From Dehalococcoidia bacterium (GTDB lineage Bacteria > Chloroflexota > Dehalococcoidia > Lucifugimonadales > Lucifugimonadaceae), in NCBI GenBank assembly GCA_022824185.1, contig JAJEAU010000008.1, positions 81,274 to 145,273 on the forward strand: a stretch of DNA of 64,000 nt, written 5' to 3'. Position numbers and translations under genes: made by a program. Every line of letters starts with the position of its first letter. Positions within the stretch are counted from its first letter, which is position 1. Shown here in pieces: positions 61,041 to 64,000 of the stretch. The notes below the pieces were generated by a model. That model searched no databases. It saw nothing but the letters and a program-made list of their open reading frames with translations, and was not told where the DNA came from.

Positions 61041-61580
61041 CTACTTTCGGCCTGTGTCGCGTGCCATGGCGCCCAGAATACCGTTGACATAGCGACCGCT
61101 GCCTTCGGTGTCGAAAGTCTGGGCGAGTTTGACGGCCTCGCTGATGATGACGGCTGTGCGGGTTTGCGGAAACAGTTCCATCTCGACGATGGCGATGCGG
61201 AGGATGTTGCGTAAAACGGGGAGGATGTCGGCCATGGTTGATCGCCGCGAGTAACGGTCGAGACGGCGGTCTATTTCGGCTCGGCGTTTCTCAGTTTCGG
61301 ATGTTAGGGAGAACGCGAATTGGCGGAGTTTTTTGCTGAGGCGAATTTCGTTGGCGATCCATTCGAGACATTGCAACGCTGGGCGGTTGGTGAGGTCGGA
61401 CTCGTAAAGGGCGAGGATCGCGGTGGCACGGGCGCCGGTTTTGTCGCGAGGGATGGCGGCGAAATCGGGGGTTTCGGCGTCGATGATGGCGGCGCTAGAA
61501 GACCAAGACTGTGCGCGTTCGGATGCGACGGCGGATAGCCATGGGGTGTCCTGTGCGGATCGGGGCGGTTGCGTGGTCAT
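61041..61580 (-). CDS. nusB: Transcription antitermination/ribosome biogenesis factor NusB
   Basis: 179 residues from ATG 61580 with GGAG upstream; the track start at 61793 adds 71 Arg-rich residues of shadow frame. The C-terminal two thirds show the NusB helical domain: GARATAILALYESDLTN, LPVLRNILRIAIVEMELFPQTRTAVIISEAVKLAQTFDTEGSGRYVNGILGAMAR. The first ~45 residues are variable. It binds boxA RNA with S10 in rRNA transcription. Sits between fabD and acpP. Confidence 0.92.
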   Translation of the reverse strand: MTTQPPRSAQDTPWLSAVASERAQSWSSSAAIIDAETPDFAAIPRDKTGARATAILALYESDLTNRPALQCLEWIANEIRLSKKLRQFAFSLTSETEKRRAEIDRRLDRYSRRSTMADILPVLRNILRIAIVEMELFPQTRTAVIISEAVKLAQTFDTEGSGRYVNGILGAMARDTGRK

Positions 61581-61627
61581 TTGCTCCGCCTCCCTAGCCG
61601 GTGAACGGTTAGGCTTTTGGCCGAGGG

Positions 61628-62575
61628 TCAGGCCGCGACGGCGTATTCGCAGGCGGTGTCGTACTCGGCGATGTTGACGACTTTTGCGCGACGCTCGATG
61701 CGACGTATCATGCCGCTGAGGATCTTGCCGTTTCCGAGTTCGACGAACTCGTTGACGCCGTTGGCGAGCATGTGTTGAACGCCGTTGCTCCACTGGACGC
61801 AGGAGGTAAGCTGGCGGCGGAGTTCGCTCTTGACTTCTTCGGCGGTTCGAAGAGGTTTGGCGTCGACGTTTCCGATCACCGGAACCAGTGGGTCGTTGAA
61901 CTGGACGGACTCGATGGCTTCGTTGAGGCCGGCCTGCGCTGGTGACATGAGGCCGGAGTGGAATGCTCCGCCTACGCTCAGCGGGATGGCTTTCTTGGCG
62001 CCACGGGCAGATGCCATGTCGAGGGCGACCGCTAGCCCACGGTGTTCGCCTGCGATGATGATCTGCTCGGGGGTGTTGACAGTGGAGATTTCGATTCCCG
62101 CTTCTCGGCAGATTTCGGCGGCTGTTACCTCGTCGATACCGATAAGGGCGGCCATGCCGCCTGGGCGCTCGTCACATGCGAGTTGCATGAGTCGACCTCG
62201 CTCGCAAACGAGTTTGACGGCGTCGGATACAGAGAGGACACCGGCGATGACGAGGGCGGAGTATTCACCGAGGCTGTGACCGGCGGTCATGTCGGGGATG
62301 GCGACGGAGTCGGCTGCTTCCTCTAAGGCGTGCCATGCGGCGATGGATGTGGTGAGGATTGCGGGTTGGGCGTTCTCGGTGCGGGTAAGGTCTTCGGCGG
62401 GACCTTCGAACATGACATCGCTGAGTTTGCGACCGAGGGTTTCGTCGACTTCTTCGAAGACGTTTCGAGCGGCCCTTGAGTTTAGGAATAGGTCCTTGCC
62501 CATTCCGACTGCTTGTGATCCCTGTCCGGGGAATACGTAGGCGGTGGATTTTGACTCTGTTGCGGTGGCAGTCAT
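61628..62575 (-). CDS. fabD: Malonyl-CoA-acyl carrier protein transacylase
   Basis: 315 residues. VFPGQGSQAVGMGKDL starts the fold, the nucleophile Ser is in TAGHSLGEYSALV, the Arg in LVCERGRLMQ holds the malonyl carboxylate and the His is in VGGAFHSGLM. It loads malonate on ACP. In one run with rpmF, DUF177, nusB and acpP. The plsX, fabH and fabG genes that often join this cluster are not here. Confidence 0.96.
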   Translation of the reverse strand: MTATATESKSTAYVFPGQGSQAVGMGKDLFLNSRAARNVFEEVDETLGRKLSDVMFEGPAEDLTRTENAQPAILTTSIAAWHALEEAADSVAIPDMTAGHSLGEYSALVIAGVLSVSDAVKLVCERGRLMQLACDERPGGMAALIGIDEVTAAEICREAGIEISTVNTPEQIIIAGEHRGLAVALDMASARGAKKAIPLSVGGAFHSGLMSPAQAGLNEAIESVQFNDPLVPVIGNVDAKPLRTAEEVKSELRRQLTSCVQWSNGVQHMLANGVNEFVELGNGKILSGMIRRIERRAKVVNIAEYDTACEYAVAA

Positions 62576-62658
62576 CTTGGTCTCCGATATGGATGCCCGA
62601 CTTGGGGATCTAGAAAACCGAATCTCGTGAATGATTCACGTAGTGTGCGGGATATAGT

Positions 62659-62877
62659 TTACCCGTTTTCTTCTTCGATGGGGTAAACCTCGGCGAGGGG
62701 CCATTTTCCTTTGACGATACGGCCCTTGTAGTAGCCGCATTCGCGGCATACGCGGTGCGGTGGGATGCGGATGTTGCATTGTGTGCAGCGCACAAGAGTG
62801 GGTAGGCCGATGGCGTGATGAGCGGCTCGGTTGCCTTTGCGTGCTCGGGTGTGTTTTTTCTTGGGAAGCGGGGGCAT
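62659..62877 (-). CDS. rpmF: 50S ribosomal protein L32
   Basis: 72 residues from ATG 62877 (TAGGTGAC just upstream). MPPLPKKKHTRARKGNRAAHHAIG is the conserved N-terminus, followed by the zinc ribbon CTQCNIRIPPHRVCRECGYYKG. An extra C-terminal stretch (IVKGKWPLAEVYPIEEENG) lengthens it a little. Follows the DUF177 gene by 34 bases, the usual order yceD-rpmF before fatty-acid genes. Confidence 0.96.
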   Translation of the reverse strand: MPPLPKKKHTRARKGNRAAHHAIGLPTLVRCTQCNIRIPPHRVCRECGYYKGRIVKGKWPLAEVYPIEEENG

Positions 62878-62911
62878 GTCACCTACCACGATGGGGTTAT
62901 TGGGAGGGGGA

Positions 62912-63427
62912 TTATTGGATGAGATTCAGTGCTGGTGACCTGTCTGCGCTGCAGCGGCAGATTTTGTTATTGAGGTCGGCGGAGCATCCGGAGCACAGTC
63001 CTTTGCAGTCTGTGTTGCACAAGGGGTTCATGGGCATCGCTGCGCTGAGTGCCTGCCAGAGTGCGGTGGATATGTCCAGCGTGTTTGTTGAATCTATGGT
63101 CAACGCCTCGTCAATTTCGTCTGTTCCGAATTCGTCGAACCAGTTGCGATGACTTTGCATCAGGTCGGCGTTGATGGGGCGGAATTCTTCGGTGAAGTTG
63201 ATGCTGATTGGTATGTCAGTATCGACTAGGCACCGAGAGCATTCGGCGTCAGCGACGGCTTTTACTTTCAGGTCGGCGAAGACGGTTCTATCGGTGCGCA
63301 TCAATTTGCCTCGAGCCTCGACCTCCCGGTAGAGGAGGTCCTCGATCTCAATGGTCTCGTCGGCGAAGTGGAATTTGATCTCATCTCCTACCGAACCGGT
63401 CAGCAGGGCCGATACGTTGAAGAGCAT
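62912..63427 (-). CDS. DUF177 (YceD) family protein
   Basis: 171 residues from ATG 63427 (MLFNVSALLTGSVGD); the track's 34 extra residues are unlikely. Middle CSRCLVDTDIPI and C-terminal LCNTDCKGLCSGCSADLNNKICRC give the two Cys groups of YceD proteins. YceD is linked to 23S rRNA accumulation in E. coli and is nearly always next to rpmF, as here. Probably a ribosome biogenesis factor. It heads the visible minus-strand run, and the promoter should lie in 63430-63530. Confidence 0.9.
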   Translation of the reverse strand: MLFNVSALLTGSVGDEIKFHFADETIEIEDLLYREVEARGKLMRTDRTVFADLKVKAVADAECSRCLVDTDIPISINFTEEFRPINADLMQSHRNWFDEFGTDEIDEALTIDSTNTLDISTALWQALSAAMPMNPLCNTDCKGLCSGCSADLNNKICRCSADRSPALNLIQ

Positions 63428-63654
63428 GATTTCGGGATCCACAAACGGGCTGAGACGCGGCAAAGGCGCGCAACAGAGTAATGGTAATTTGAGGTGGTGA
63501 TTCTTGTCAATTTGGGTGGTGGCTGGCACTGCGATTGGGGGAGGGGAATTGGGTTTGAGGGTTGGCGCGTTTAAAAGGCCACATGGGGTGGCTGGGATGT
63601 TTTTGGTTTGTTTTTCGGTTATTTGGGCATGTGGTTGGTTTTCGGGCCTTGCCC

Positions 63655-64000
63655 TTCATTGAGCTCGGAGGTCAGCGCTGACTTCCGAGCTCCTTCCCTC
63701 TCCATCGCCTCTTCGGATTGAAGAGGTCGACCCCGGAGAGGGGTCAGTTGCTGCGCAAAGCGGTGTGCGAGACCGCTAGCTCCCGATACCAGCCGCGGCA
63801 CGCGTTGCCAGACCGCGTGCATGGAGTTCGGCACGGCGATGGGCATCGCCGTTCGGAACACGCCGGTTTCCTTCGATTCACCCTCGCGGGATCCTCTCGC
63901 TCTGTAGCCTCCCTCTTGTGATGGGCAAGAGTAGACGTCCGGTGGCTCCACGTGCGGTCTCCCGGCCCTTGGCAGCATCCTCTGCTCGACGGCGGTTGAA
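63655..64000. other. Hairpin-rich unidentified region at the window edge
   Basis: GAGCTCGGAGGTCAGCGCTGACTTCCGAGCTC (63661-63692) is a 16-bp near-perfect palindrome. It is followed by CCTCTTC/GAAGAGG, GACCCC/GGGGTC, AGCGGT/ACCGCT, and ACGGCGATG/CATCGCCGT. Frames exist on both strands (63619 minus, 119 residues; 63718 plus), but neither has a ribosome site or known motif. Dense local stems suggest a structured RNA or an element end continuing past 64000. I could not match it to RNase P RNA, tmRNA, SRP RNA, 6S RNA or a group II intron domain V. Confidence 0.35.

Noticed and set aside
61581-61793. 71-residue N-terminal extension of NusB in the ORF track
   Set aside because: Arg-rich shadow frame over the fabD 3' end; GGAG and ATG 61580 give a normal NusB.
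63619-63978. 119-residue minus-strand ORF
   Set aside because: It runs through strong palindromes and has no ribosome site or known domain; kept only as part of the unidentified edge region.

Overview
The window is bacterial chromosome, about 94% explained by recognisable genes. The gene content points to a Chloroflexota lineage, probably a Dehalococcoidia/SAR202-like aerobe. This is inference from family content (RNase J, HemQ, fused AccD-AccA, family-4 UDG, extracytoplasmic proteins with Ala/Pro/Thr linkers, a PDTGG sorting-like tail, no outer-membrane lipopolysaccharide genes). It was not tested with a marker-gene tree.

Layout. 1-3.9 kb: metabolic genes: a partial kinase-like gene, two SDR oxidoreductases, a nitroreductase, and a CinA-like amidase overlapping a nucleotidyltransferase. 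4.1-9.4 kb: a peptide-type ABC operon (lipoprotein SBP, two permeases, a cupredoxin-like lipoprotein) with no ATPase gene, closed by a clear terminator. 9.5-16.5 kb, minus: thiS, clpX, clpP, tig, aspS, bioY and an Lrp-type regulator. 16.9-24 kb: HesB-like protein, 7Fe ferredoxin, HemQ, a sugar-phosphate isomerase-like protein, siroheme nitrite/sulfite reductase, a DHDPS-family enzyme, a zinc-ribbon membrane protein and a GNAT. 24.3-28.1 kb: a heterodimeric ABC exporter. 28.1-32.9 kb: an accessory islet of small unknown genes. 32.9-35.2 kb, minus: ruvC-ruvA-ruvB. 35.4-39.6 kb: orphan antitoxin-like protein, acyl-CoA dehydrogenase, and a secreted Asp-rich repeat protein coupled to a kinase-like gene. 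39.7-49.4 kb: purA, converging on the minus-strand run rpsO-pnp-dapB-asd-dapA-eis-like-yvcK. 50 kb: a membrane-anchored collagen-like protein. 51.2-63.4 kb: a long minus-strand housekeeping run (DUF177, rpmF, fabD, nusB, acpP, udg, rnj, ftsK, accDA, GlmU-C-like, CBS protein). The last ~350 bp is hairpin-rich and unidentified.

The most unusual part is the islet at 28.8-31.0 kb. Four small transcription units each begin with a copy of one ~62-bp cassette: a sigma70-type promoter (TTGACG, exactly 17 bp, GATAAT-like) with a fixed CGCTCCG core in the spacer, then an 8-bp stem-loop a few bases after the predicted start of transcription, then a strong Shine-Dalgarno and a tiny gene. Stem arms differ between copies but stay pairable through G-U changes, which supports a selected 5' RNA hairpin. 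Two of the tiny proteins are paralogues, one is an Arg-rich 47-mer, and two units are coupled to a second gene. In two cases the upstream gene's stop codon lies inside the next promoter. Two further copies are broken. These tiny genes are below the 60-residue limit of the supplied ORF track. No similar system is known to me.

Functional links: the ClpXP/trigger-factor and RuvABC blocks are conserved housekeeping. dapB-asd-dapA supplies diaminopimelate/lysine precursors. accDA, acpP and fabD serve fatty-acid synthesis. RNase J and a PNPase with an RGG-like tail could form a degradosome.
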